DNA of 64,000 nucleotides from Tubiluchus corallicola (lineage: Eukaryota > Priapulida > Priapulimorpha > Priapulimorphida > Tubiluchidae), in assembly GCA_030141605.1 (NCBI GenBank), contig JAQGDQ010000315.1, positions 1 through 64,000 on the forward strand, given 5' to 3'. Shown one piece after another: positions 10,636-22,800 of the stretch (position 1 is the stretch's first letter; each line of letters opens with the position of its first letter). Both the position numbers and the translations under genes were made by a program. The notes beneath the pieces were generated by a model. The model searched no databases. It worked only from the letters and a program-made list of their open reading frames with translations, and was not told the origin of the DNA.

Positions 10636-13600
10636 GCAGCGGCTAGAACAGCTGAAATATTGTGAAGTGATAAACCAAACGCAAAAATATAGACCTCTCC
10701 TGTCCAGAGAACCATTTTATAGGATAAGATAGGCGTAGCACTATGGCAGATTTGTTCTATAATAGTTTTCAGTGTGTTACATAACCTTTTGGTGGGGTGA
10801 CAATGACGCATAATGTCTTTATACTCCAAAACGGTTTTTATTGTTAAGAAAATCGCTCTTATGTTTGTTGTACAAGCAATGAGTTAAACTGCCGGAGTTT
10901 CTGAGACGTTTAACTCGAAAAGTTAACTGAATAAGACTGAGAGGCTAGTAGAATTTGCTATTTGGCACATTGAAACTATATGTCGTTTTATAAGTTTATT
11001 TTGTTGGCATATCCATGAGAATGACGTTGGTATCCATCAGTAGTCAATAGAGACAATGTGAAGCAACTGTATAAGATGTGTTCACTGTTCAAGTACCTTG
11101 GATTCTAAACCGATATCTTTGAGTTTGAGACCGATACCGTCATACCTTCAGGCCATACGGCAGACTCACATCTTGCACAATGAAATTATCATTATATAAA
11201 ATTATGTAATTATTGCGCAAGTGGGCGTCATTCCCAAGCCTCTGTTATTTGTATTGTTCGTTCTTTTCTTCGTTTTTAGCGAAAAGATAATGTAGCATAT
11301 TGTACAAAATAATGTCATTAGTTTTATTGTGCTCGTAAGATTATCTAAATGCAAATTTTATAACACTTGCACAGAAAAAGTTGTTTGATGACTAAAAATT
11401 CCAGATACAAAATTTAACCCAACATTGAAATTCCTGGCCGCACTTTTTACAATTTTATAAACCATAAAGAATTTTGCGATTCCCAGCATGTTAAGGGCTA
11501 TATTAACACGAATTTTTTGTTGATCCATTTAATATGATTGCTCATCACAATTTTTGAACAAAATGAAATTACAGTATTGTACAGAATTAGTTGATAATAA
11601 AAATGTACCAGAATTTAACAAGTGCACCAAGCTTTTTACCTGCAGTTTTATGTCAATAACTGCCTAGTAGTTTACACAGGTAGATCCTACGGTAGATATA
11701 AATATAGGGTAGATCCTATCAGCTTCCATACGCAACATCACAAGGTTACAGGAAACAATTATAATGGGAAAAGTGTGCATTTTGCCGGCTTGATTTTTCT
11801 GCACAGTATGGCAACTGAAATAAGTACATTTAACGTTTCTTGACAGAGCTTGTTTGGCATTATTAGAACAACAAGAGTTAAAATTAAAGCACTGAACAAG
11901 GATTACACTACTAGTATAATGACTCTTTGTTATTATTTATATTTAATGCATCATCACAGGTAAAAACATGTTAATTACCTATACATATCATTTATATTGA
12001 AAGTTTTCAAACATTTATAAATTTCTGTACATTCTTGTTAAAAGCATTTCTGTACATGCTTAGTACAGTTTTAAAATGAATCACAGCTAACAAGCATTTA
12101 CAGCAACAGTTTCAAATGTTTGTGCCACAACAGCAACTTTTTTGTTCTTTTTGTTAGTGCGCAATTGCTTGTATCATTTTACATAGTCAATGCTACATAA
12201 GAACAAGCAAATTCAATCATGACAATAGCAGCACAATGACAGATGAAACTGACTTTCATGTTCAATGTTTCAATATTATGTTGATTATGAGGCCAACTCG
12301 TTTTGAAGTAGATTAAGTTTGCCACCACTGTCACTGTTGCCAGGTGTTGCTAAATGCACCTTTTGACCTCAACCTTTGAAGAATAAAACTCTCTTATTAA
12401 TAACATAAACTTTGAGTTATTCACATATTTAGATTAATAATTAAGTATTTAAAAACTAACTTATTACATTAATTTCATTTACACAATATTGGTTCATAAT
12501 CACAAATAATCACAAAGCCTAGTGTTTTTTGTTTGCAAAATTATCATTTATGATTTCAATCACATAATAATTTTCCCTTATTAAACAACTTCGATTTAAC
12601 ATTTGTGGGAACAATAAATTGAAATATTAAAGCAGATAAAAAATGACTAACATAAGACAGTAAAATCACGCATTTGCCCAAATAAAGTAAGAGCGATGTT
12701 AAGCGATTATTGTTCAGAAAATCTAGGGTTTCACGGGACCGCAACATTCTTCAGACGGACAAAAATTTTACAAATGCAACAATCACTAAAAAATTCTCGC
12801 AACGGTGTTTTGTCACCGAAATCGCAAATCACTCAAACGAAATTCTAAATAATTTTGCGCAATGTTCGCCACATTTTTCCAAAGTTTGAGCCTACGCATA
12901 AATGACGAGAATGTTGCATGAAACTTTACGAATGTTTTGCCGAATTCTGTGACACCCATGAGACATGGCGAGAGTTGCACGACATTCGAGTGAGTATACT
13001 GCGACCATTGCACAAACATTTCACGGAATTTTCACAGAAGTCCAGTACAACCGAGGTTCTTCAAAACATCAGTAAAATGTTGAATAACAGTCGTAAAGTC
13101 ATCTCAAAATTATGCACATATTGAAATTATCGACGAACAACACAAATAATTGGCAGCACGTTTGTGCAGGTTTGGCACATGTTCAGACAACTTTCCAACA
13201 GTTTGATGAAGTTTTGCCCAGGTAGCAAGTTTTGAGGCTACGACATTTAAACTTTTTAAAACTTTGCTGAAGCCAGCAACCTAATTGCAACAACAAAAAA
13301 CACTCTCGCATGTTTTGCGACTATTTGGGGAACTTTTGGAGCATATTTGGGGACGGCTAGAATTTTCGGATAGTCGTCGAAGTCGCAAACCCCGTTAATC
13401 CCTAGCTTAACCACATGCAATACAACATAGTTACATTAAATATTACAATAACCAGCATCAAGCTGACAGCGATTAAATTGTATCTTTCAGTTATCAATGT
13501 GAGAAAATATGCTAATTAAATATTCATCATAATGCAATAGACATAACATAATTAAAACAATGAGGTTTATCAATCTCACCACTAGGTGGCAGCAATTAAC

Positions 13601-14229
13601 TGCAGGTGGGCCAAGTCGCCATCAAGTTAGTATTTCTAACACCAAATTTTACACATTAATAATGTTATTGTGAAATAAAAAAGCAGCAGAAACTTTGGCC
13701 ACCCCTTGTGTTTAATATTGAAAATGCCTCCAACACCAGAAGTTAGTTTTACAGCAACTGTAGGAGCAAACAATTGTGGAGGACTGGATGTAGCTTTAGA
13801 TAAAACAGTTGTGGTGTTTAGATATGCCAGGTATGTGAAACAAGCAAAAGAGAGCAAGTCAGTGAGCACCTAACAAGTTAATATATAAACACTTGGAAGC
13901 ATAACTGCAGATCACTATTATTACTTACAAGCTTACGATACATTCATCAATTAGATCTTACACAGTAATGATAGTTCACTCCACAATAAACTAAAGCTTA
14001 CTATTCTACAAAAGTTTTGATTACAAGAATATTAATTGTGTGCTTGCATAGCAAAATCACCCATAAGTCGGCAATTAAGTTTTTCTAGCTATTCTCATAT
14101 CCTGAATCTCCATTTCATGAGGATCATTTTGATACCAAGTTCATTGCTCTATGTTATTTCTAAGCTGAGATAATCCACGTTGAATTTGAAATGCAGGCTA
14201 CGCAGTGAAATACGTAACCTTGAGAAAAT
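10636..14229. other. Intergenic DNA between convergent genes
   Basis: AT-rich sequence with no convincing exon on either strand. It contains one possible transposon (12724-13405). The rest shows nothing I can assign. Confidence 0.5.
12724..13405. mobile_element. Possible non-autonomous transposon (TAGGG ends)
   Basis: The left end TAGGGTTTCACGGGACCGCA and the complement of the right end, TAGGGATTAACGGGGTTTGC, form an imperfect inverted repeat. No clear target duplication is visible. The two overlapping small open frames inside have no recognisable similarity. Confidence 0.35.
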
Positions 14230-14710
14230 CACCATAAAAGTCAGCCATTGTTTATTGTCGCGTTTCTACACAACACTTAGCAACCGTACAAAAGTGTGGC
14301 TGTTTCGGATTTTGCAAGAACCATTGAAGTCATGTTTAAAACCAGTAGATGGCTCTTCCCGACGAAGATCTACGCTTCGCAATATAAAAAAACAGGAAGC
14401 AAAATGGCTGCTTCCACGAGCTACTATCGAAGTTTGAAAATAAAAGTTTTTTACAATTGCAGTACTATTTTCTACCCAGAAAAGTGGGTATGGGACCATA
14501 AAAATAGATTTTTAGTATTTTTTGAACATTTTCCTAATGATCTGATCTTAGATATAAAAGTCATATTTAGAATTCTTTATAAAAAACAAAAAATTGACAT
14601 TTGTCTAAATTTTTGGTGCATTCTACTTTGAATCTTCGTAACGTAGTTTTAACTATGCCAGCTTATAGACGGTTTTGGTTTGCAAGCACTTATTTGACTG
14701 CACCAAAATC
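14230..14710. repeat. Interspersed repeat, shared with 49150-49495
   Basis: Shared words include GAAGCAAAATGGCTGCTTCC, TTTACAATTGCAGTAC, CAGAAAAGTGGGTA and CAGACGGTTTTG-like sequence in the same order as 49150-49495. The borders are not defined, and the small open frames here differ between copies, so they are not genes. Confidence 0.6.
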
Positions 14711-15149
14711 ACAAAGCAGCCGTGAAACGAGTCGGAACGGAATCCGGAGTAAATTTGCTCATTTGCCTCAATATCACATTAACTGTCCCACGCTAATCCA
14801 ATAGAAGATTGAAGAAAGAGAAAGAATGTAGATTGAGTTGACATTGATTGGATTTTGTGCTGGAGAGGAATAGAAAGTGATTTTCTGGGCCTGATGTTAC
14901 AAAGGCAGAATGCAGAAATGATTGCAGCCTAATAAGTACAATAAAATTCACTGTTGCAAGCAGTCTGGTATGTTGCTATTAATTTCCTGTTTGACTGGCT
15001 TCTTAGGGTGTGGTCACAGAAGATCATCAAAGTTACCTTAATTCAACAGCCTTATTAACTGGACCATCATGTTGCCATGAATAATGATTTCACGCTGGGG
15101 GGGGGGGGGGGGACAATGCTGGAGAAGTTAGGTTCAGCAGTTCATATAA

Positions 15150-15795
15150 CAGTAAGTCCTCGCTTAATGACTCCCCATTTAGCGACGTTTTGCTTTAACA
15201 ACGTTGAACATTTGACACCTTTTTTCTCACTTAACGACGCATGAATGTTCACAGGCATTTTTTATTTTATTAACAACTTTTTTTACCTAATTTGAGCATT
15301 AAAATGCTACAAATTGCATTATTCTGATCTGAAAATGCATCAGCAACCTAAACAGCGTAATTATTGTAATGCCTTTGCTTCCCGACTGACTACGTACTAA
15401 ATACTAAATATCAAGCGAGATCTATTTGCCGATTTATTAGTTCTACCTGAAATTGTCTCAAGGTCGCTTCATGTAGGGCTTGACTTTCACTACAAAGTGT
15501 TTAACTGCTAACTGCTATACATAGGCTTCAACAGACTGCTAGCAAGTTTAGCTAAATACTGGTGAGAAAGATAGGTGGTTTTAAACAAACAGAAAGAAAT
15601 TAATCAGTAGAAATACGAATAAAACTCATTAAACATTTGACATATATGATTTAAGCAGCACCGATTTTTACTTCTGGAACGTATCTCAGTTCTTTTACAT
15701 TACTTTCTACGGAAGTCTTGGTTTCGTTTAACAACGTTTCGCTAAACGTCAGATTTTCCTGGGACACATTAGCGTCGTTAAGCGAGGACTTACTG
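15150..15795. mobile_element. TIR element, family CAGTAAGTCCTCGC (copy 1)
   Basis: Ends CAGTAAGTCCTCGCTTAA and TTAAGCGAGGACTTACTG form a long inverted repeat, with internal subterminal copies of GTTTAACGACGTTT-like sequence. A second copy is at 50963-51696. The termini and a TA next to the right end resemble pogo/Tigger-type MITEs. It lies 242 bp beyond the MTMR stop codon and contains TTTATT words, which are AATAAA on the minus strand, so it may supply the polyadenylation signal of that gene. Confidence 0.7.
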
Positions 15796-16036
15796 TACAG
15801 CATTAAGTACCTACACTGTCTATATATGCATATTTCATTAAATATAAGCAACGTCTCATCACTAATGAAATGCCAGTATTTTTTGAGAAAACTGTTCTTA
15901 TACCAGATTAATTTAGGCAGTATCATGAAAGTTATTTACAAATAGTAGAAACGTTTTGACAAAAAGACCATTATTGTAAGTACTATAGCTGCTACAGGAA
16001 GATACCCGATTATACAGTAATTTTCCCAGTGCAAAA

Positions 16037-16834
16037 TCACAGTTTTGTCAATCTGTACTGTTGTGTTGAGTCACAGTTTAAATCATCATCTAGCATTTCT
16101 ATGCTTGCTAATGAACTATGCTTAACAAAAGTGCGTAAAGGTGTCGACACCGCCGACTTCCTGTCAAAGAATGAACTTGCATTGAAGGAAATATCCGGAG
16201 TAAAAGGGAAAGCAGAATTAAGCAAATCCAGGTTATTAGGCACAGGAGATTTTGCATCGACTATGCCATGGCTAAAAAATAATTCCGAGTCTTTGATGTC
16301 AGAAGTGGAAAAACGCATAGAGTCAAGCTTCCTATGCAGTTGTAAGATTTCTTCCACCAGGATGCACTGCTGTAGGTAACTTGAAGGAGCACCGCCACCT
16401 ACGATGTTGGTAAGCGGAATCCATCGCATGTAGCACTGCTTCCAAAGAATGATTTGTGCCGATGATGTGGATGGCGTTAATGATTTCAAATTCCTCTGTG
16501 ACGTTGTCTCATCTAAACACTTATCAAAATTCATCTCTTCAGTCAATTTACTGCTTTCGATGTCGTTACACAAGACATATAAAGGATTTCGAAATAACGA
16601 AATGTCCTCTTTACTAAATTGCCTGGCCAAATCCCACACGGACATAAATTTCATTGGGTGCTCACGCAAAGCTTTGCAGCGGTCAAATTCGGTGTCGAAT
16701 AAGAATGTTTCAAAAATGCCTAAATGTGTGCTATCCCACAGTGTTGTTAAATATGTTTCTGTGAACTCGAAAGATGCTGAAAATTGCTGTGTGACTTGCC
16801 ATACACAGTCCAAGAACAGCAAGAACAGTGGGGC
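16037..16834 (-). CDS. MTMR10/12-like: MTMR exon 14: C-terminal part and stop
   Basis: Acceptor CTTTTAG; 798 bp ending with TGA at 16039-16037. APLFLLFLDCVWQVTQQF, FEFTETYLTTLWDS, FLSVWDLARQF-like and WIPLTNIVGGGA motifs, then a serine-rich tail containing NSAFPFTPDISF and STPLRTF, also seen in the tails of MTMR10/12. Confidence 0.92.
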   Translation of the reverse strand, partial: APLFLLFLDCVWQVTQQFSASFEFTETYLTTLWDSTHLGIFETFLFDTEFDRCKALREHPMKFMSVWDLARQFSKEDISLFRNPLYVLCNDIESSKLTEEMNFDKCLDETTSQRNLKSLTPSTSSAQIILWKQCYMRWIPLTNIVGGGAPSSYLQQCILVEEILQLHRKLDSMRFSTSDIKDSELFFSHGIVDAKSPVPNNLDLLNSAFPFTPDISFNASSFFDRKSAVSTPLRTFVKHSSLASIEMLDDDLNCDSTQQYRLTKL

Positions 16835-19800
16835 CTAAAAGTAAAAATAAGAATATAAATAACACATATGAAAACACAGTAAAATATTAAGCTAAATATG
16901 GCTTCTAAATTTCATTCTCTGATTCAACATTGCTGTTGACATAGCATCTTCTTTTAAAGGAAAACCGGACGATTGATTAGACTCACTCTCATTTTTTTGC
17001 TTCTCAAAGTAACGGTTAAACAGTTACTTATTTTCTAAATGGTTACACTAGTCAGTGGTCGCTTAAATGGTTAAACTGTTAACCATCTCAGCCCAACAAT
17101 AAAATGTGTGTTTTCTACCTTAGGGCAATATGACCCACTGTCTGAAAATCACCATTTTCCTTTAACTACAGATTTTACACAAATATACATTATCAGTTAC
17201 CTGTAGTTCCTCTTTGCTTCGTAACATTCCTAATCTAGAGAAGAAAGGATGACCCAGTGAGACCCATTCTCGTTGTATAAGACACTGAAAACCGTGCAAC
17301 GTTCTACATCGAGGATCCAAGAATAACTGCACTAAACAACTAATTATGCAGTTGAAATCACAGTCACAGGGTTCTGAAATAAAGAAACATAAACAAGTTT
17401 TTGATTTGTTGCAAAATAAGGAAAATGTTACATATAAACTGCATGACAAGATGTACTTTTCTCAAACTGTAAGCCGATATGCAGCATTCAATGGCAGGAC
17501 TTATTATGTTGAAGGTTGCGGTAATAGGGAAACCTAGCTTATGATTAAGGATAATCCTCCGAACCACGAGTAGATATGCAACCAAACTCAATGAAACAAC
17601 CAGCCTCATGCAGAATTGCAGGCGAATGGCAGAACAATAGTTTTCCTGGCAATAACACACGCTCACTAACCAGGCATAGAAATGCTTAACTTTGATCATA
17701 AAGCGCACAATACAGAAATAGGAATGACGTATTGAACTCAGTCACAGAAAAACTTTGTAGTGCATTTATACAATCTATATAATCTTTATATAATCTATAT
17801 AAAATAACTTGTAATAAACAGCATAATATATTGCAAACTTGCAGTGCAGCAAAATCATCCGTTGCGTCAAAAATATTTTGGCTTACAGAATGCATAAATA
17901 ACTGATTGAAGTGCAAATATGACACCTTGTCTGGTCAATCATGCATCAGTTAAAACATGTTGCAAGAAGAGCAGTGCTTTGCACACATGTCCAGAGAGCC
18001 TGGCACCCCCCCCTCATCCACAACAACCACCCAATCTGCTCAGCTGAGTTGCTTGAAGCATTTCAGAATGTAATTATAACGTATACAGGCATGGCGTTTA
18101 AGGCAGTAATTTACCTGATTGATCAGAAAATCACTGCAAATACTTCATGTGCAGACATGCTTGTTAAAGGTAAATAAATGTAAAGAAGTACAGCACAGTT
18201 ACCTTGAAGTACCACGGTTAGCTTGTCTTCTCTGATTAATTTACACACGTCAACGGCAATTTGCAAGCAATTTCTGACTAGCTGGAGCCACTGAGCAGCA
18301 TCTAAACTACTGCACCATCGTTCATCCTGACTCCAGAAATGTTTCACTGATTCTGAAGACAAATAGAAGAAAATACCACAAATAACGAAGTGCCACGCTA
18401 ATGTCTGTTTCACAATTAAATAAAAATACCACAGCATCTATAGTAGGCCTATAAGCAAAAAGTTGGCATAAATAGCTAATTAATGAAATCATTAATTAGT
18501 TATGACTGAGATTGCCAGAATTTTTTTTACAAACCATTGCGGTTTATTCGACCAAATAATACCCACTGCGGATATTGAATTGGAGAAAGGAGACACTGAT
18601 AAATTGTGGACTAGTCTGGATTTGAACCCAACACCTGGGATTAGTTATCCCATGCTGCACCAACTCAACTACCAGCCCAACAAGACAGAGCAGGCCTAAG
18701 ATTTCTTCCTTGTAGCACACAATCCAACACCTGGGATTAGTTATCCCATGCAGCACCAACTCAACTACCAGCCCAACAAGACAGAGCAGGCCTAAGATTT
18801 CTTCCTTGTAGCACACAATCCAACACCTGGGATTAGTTATCCCATGCTGCACCAACTCAACTACCAGCCCAACAAGACAGAGCAGGCCTAAGATTTCTTC
18901 CTTGTAGCACACAATCCAACACCTGGGATTAGTTATCCCATGCTGCACCAACTCAACTACCAGCCCAGCAAGACAGAGCAGGCCTAAGATTTCTTCCTTG
19001 TAGCACACAATCCAACAGCGCCACCTATACACATGACAGTAGGGGAATATTTTTGGCATCAATACTTTCCCCTAATTCTGGCAATCACAGTCATAATTAG
19101 TTAATGAAAATTAATGTAAGTTTGATGATTTGCATTACCCAATAGAGGATGATTAAATGTAACATCAGAATAAAACTCAGGTACAAGTATTGGTTTTAAA
19201 ATCAATGCTTAATTATAAACTTATTTAAATCAAACTAACAATCTGGAAATGTTTCAAATGTTCACTATAAATTGACTTCCAAAATATCACTGACTGAAAA
19301 TAGGGCACTATAGTCTTGACATGCTTTCATTTATTCACCAGTGAAAGAAATTTATGAATTCTACCTTCGTTAACTATTTTATCACTTCTGTTTCTGTAAA
19401 TCCTAATTCAATAGTTAAATTTAAGCTTCACCCAAATGCAGCATATTATAAGTTTGAAGGATACTCAAAGAGATGTATTATAACAAGTTAGACATATTTG
19501 TACAACTTCATTTAGCTCCAATACCTTCCCAGCGAATATAAAATACTTAATCTATACTTATTTTTTATACTAAGTATTTTTAATACTTAGTATTAACACA
19601 CATAGTGATGTTACCTTCAAAATGTGTGTTATAAAAACTCGAGGTGACAGGAGTTCTACGTTTCTTATCATATCATAGGTGCAAGAATGCACGGCCAGTT
19701 ATGCATGGAATTTTCAGGAAAAACTTTCCAGTCTCTAGATACGGCTAAGTCATTCTGGTATTTTTTAAATCTAGTAATTTTAGTACTTGTTTGTCTGGTT

Positions 19801-22800
19801 ACCACAGAACTGTTGATATGAAATTAGATGCAGACAGTAACTGGTTAGCAACTGTTTCAATCAGCAGCAGTTTCTGATTTTAAAGAAAACTGTTAGTTCT
19901 GTATCAACATCAATTTTGACATTGTGAATAATAAAATTAACGATAATTTTGTTTTACGTTTGTTTTTCTCTCATCCAGTTTTGACATTGACAATAACTAA
20001 TTACCTGTAAGCTAAAATACTGCATTAATCAGGAGCTGTGTTTCACGGTTATTGATTCTTCAGGACAATTTCATTGGTTTCAGTTTTGTATGATTGTTTC
20101 GGTTAACTTTGTTAACAATTTAAATGTTTAGAGGAAGACAGGATGATTTTTCATATATTACCCTACTTTCAAATCCGATAAAGTATACATTTTTACACAA
20201 TTAATACTACAAAAGCGTTTCTGATAATTAAATAATAGATTAAAAACGTAATTTATGGCGGACGAGCCCAACTATTGATGACATCACAAACTAACACAAT
20301 TTTCAACAGCAAAAACATTCCATGAGCATGTTGCACGTGTTTGCAAAAACGGAAACTGAAGCACAACGCTACTGTAAGATATTCAATGTGTTGTACTAAA
20401 ACTAGTTTTAAGATCAATATTCAAATTTCAAATTTACCACTGTCCTCACTCATGAGCTCTCAAACATGTGTAGTTCATCACAAACTAACACGTCTGAACT
20501 GAGAAGCACAGCACCTGTTTTTTGTGCAATGCGTTTCCGAAAAGCAGGCGCTAGTGCCCGCCTAACTAGCGAATGCCAAATTGCATGTAGCAGCAAAGAA
20601 CTAGTGGCGCAAATGCTACATTGTGTTTGTCTAGTAATAATTATTTAACGCAAGTCATTTTTGCAAAATAGTATGTTTCCTTTCGATATTTTAGAGAGTA
20701 GATTGTTTTGACCTACAGTTTCGGTTTGGGTCCAGTTTTGCTTTAAGTGTTTTTCTCTGTGAAAATTGTCCCTAAGTCATTTCTTTATTTCTGTTAAACT
20801 TGTAGTTAGTGCCAGTCTCAAATTGTTGTGAAACATCACAATCCAGACGGCACTTACCTTGCTTGTTTTCTACTCGCTTCCTCAATATACCCATGCACAG
20901 TAGCTGGTATAAAAAAGCAGTGTAGGCATTCCAAAAAAGGGCAGAGAAGAGAGAAAATAGGCAGTGTAAAGCAAAAACATGCTGCCTCTGGAACAAGTAT
21001 AAATTGAACTAAAACATTGTCATTAGTGTAGTTTAGTTTTGGACTAGTAAACGAATTCTTGTCTTTTCTAAACTAATTGGCATAATAACGAAAACAGTTT
21101 TTTTACAAGTGCGAGTTTTGAAAGTCATTTCTTTTACTTTATGATTCTGCATTTTAAAATCTTACCAAAATTTACATTATGCTGCATAACAAACACTGAA
21201 ACACTGAAATAATGCAGCTGGTTACAACTGCTTTTATTTTCCTACTGGAGAGACAAGCAGATTGTGATAGGATGTAAATACCTGGCATGCATAAGTCTCT
21301 CAGTCGGTTATAGCTCTCCTGTACAACATTGATTGCAGGGCAACTCTTGCTCATTTCTATCACTTTTGGTGGTTGGTAGTTTGGATGAGTGTCCTTAATA
21401 GCAGTCAAAAGCCTGAAATTAACAAAAGTCATCTGAGATGACAACGGCATAACAAGAACGTATCTTGAAAGCAATACAATAGAAGGACAGCTAAAACAAA
21501 AAATAATCTGAGAACGCGACTAGAAAAAAGCAACAAAATGCAAAAATGGGAATGCACAGGTTTTAAGATTGCACAAAAACGGAGAAGGTGTAAAAAGTAG
21601 CAACAAGAAGGATGTAAAAAACATCCTGATAAAATATGCAAGTAATGCATGTAATAATGCCAGCAGCTATGAACTTGTAACTAGGGGTGAGCATTCTCTA
21701 CCAGTATGCGAATCGAATCGAATGTGTGACTTTCGAATTAGAATCAAATCTAATTTCACTATTTCGAATCCGAAGCGAATTCGAATGGAGTTTGAAAGAT
21801 TCTGAAACAAGTTTTCGCACCACTAGTAAAAAATGGTCTTACGAAGATCATGCATAGTACTTGATTATGTTCTGAAGTAAAACCACTATTAGTTTGTTAA
21901 AAATTTTGCATAGAAACTGCAGCTAGATTGTGGTATTTGCATGATTTTTCAAACATTTTAATGATAAAGAACATATATGTGTCTGAAATGCTGAATTATT
22001 CGAATCTATAATTTTAGGTTCAAATTGAATTCGAACTAAAAAAACTCGTTTGAATCGACTTCGAATGTTCGATGCTCACCCCTACTGAATTTCTGATTTA
22101 ACTAGAATGGCCTGCTAAATAAAAATAACCACAACACTATTTAGTAACCATATCAGTCAGTAAGAATGGTATATTGAAGTTCATCTCACAGAGATATGAC
22201 TCATTAACACTTAAATTTATCATTAACTACCAAACCGATCAAGTACAATCTACCGCTTTTCATGATGCTGATTAAGGAACTTACTCTTTTAGCTTATTGT
22301 GTCCTTCCGGTGCGTCACTTTGAAGAGTCGACATTCTCAACAATGACGTACCATCTTCACCAGTCCAACACCACAACTATAAATTATAGAAATGTTAAAG
22401 GAAGATAGGATGATTTTTCATGTACTACCCCATTTTCAAATGTGTTAAAAGTACACATTTAAACTGCAAAAGTGTTTCTGATAATTAGTTAATAGATTAA
22501 AAACTTAATCAACTGCGGACGAGCCCAACTATTGATGACATCAGAAACTAACATAATTTTCAGCAGCAAAAACATTCCACGAGCGTGTTGCACGTCTTTG
22601 CGAAGCAAAAATTGTAAGATATTCAGTGCCATTGTAAGATATTCAGTGTAATAAAATTAGGCAAGTTTTAAGATAAAAATTCAAGTTTCAAATTTACCAC
22701 TGTGCTCATTCATGAGCTCTCAAACATGTGTAGTTCGTTACAAACTAACGCGTCTGAACTGAGACGCACAGCACCTGTTTTTTGTGCAATGCGTTTCCGA

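Noticed and set aside
12813-13124. Two overlapping 68-codon frames on opposite strands
   Set aside because: Mutual shadows inside a possible transposon; neither resembles a known protein.
16029-16838. Plus-strand frames at 16029-16379 and 16449-16838
   Set aside because: They are the opposite strand of MTMR exon 14, which has clear family motifs.
18544-19062. 172-codon minus-strand frame with repeated CWIVCYKEEILGLL blocks
   Set aside because: It is produced by the 96-bp tandem repeat within a transposon in an intron; no start context or homologue.
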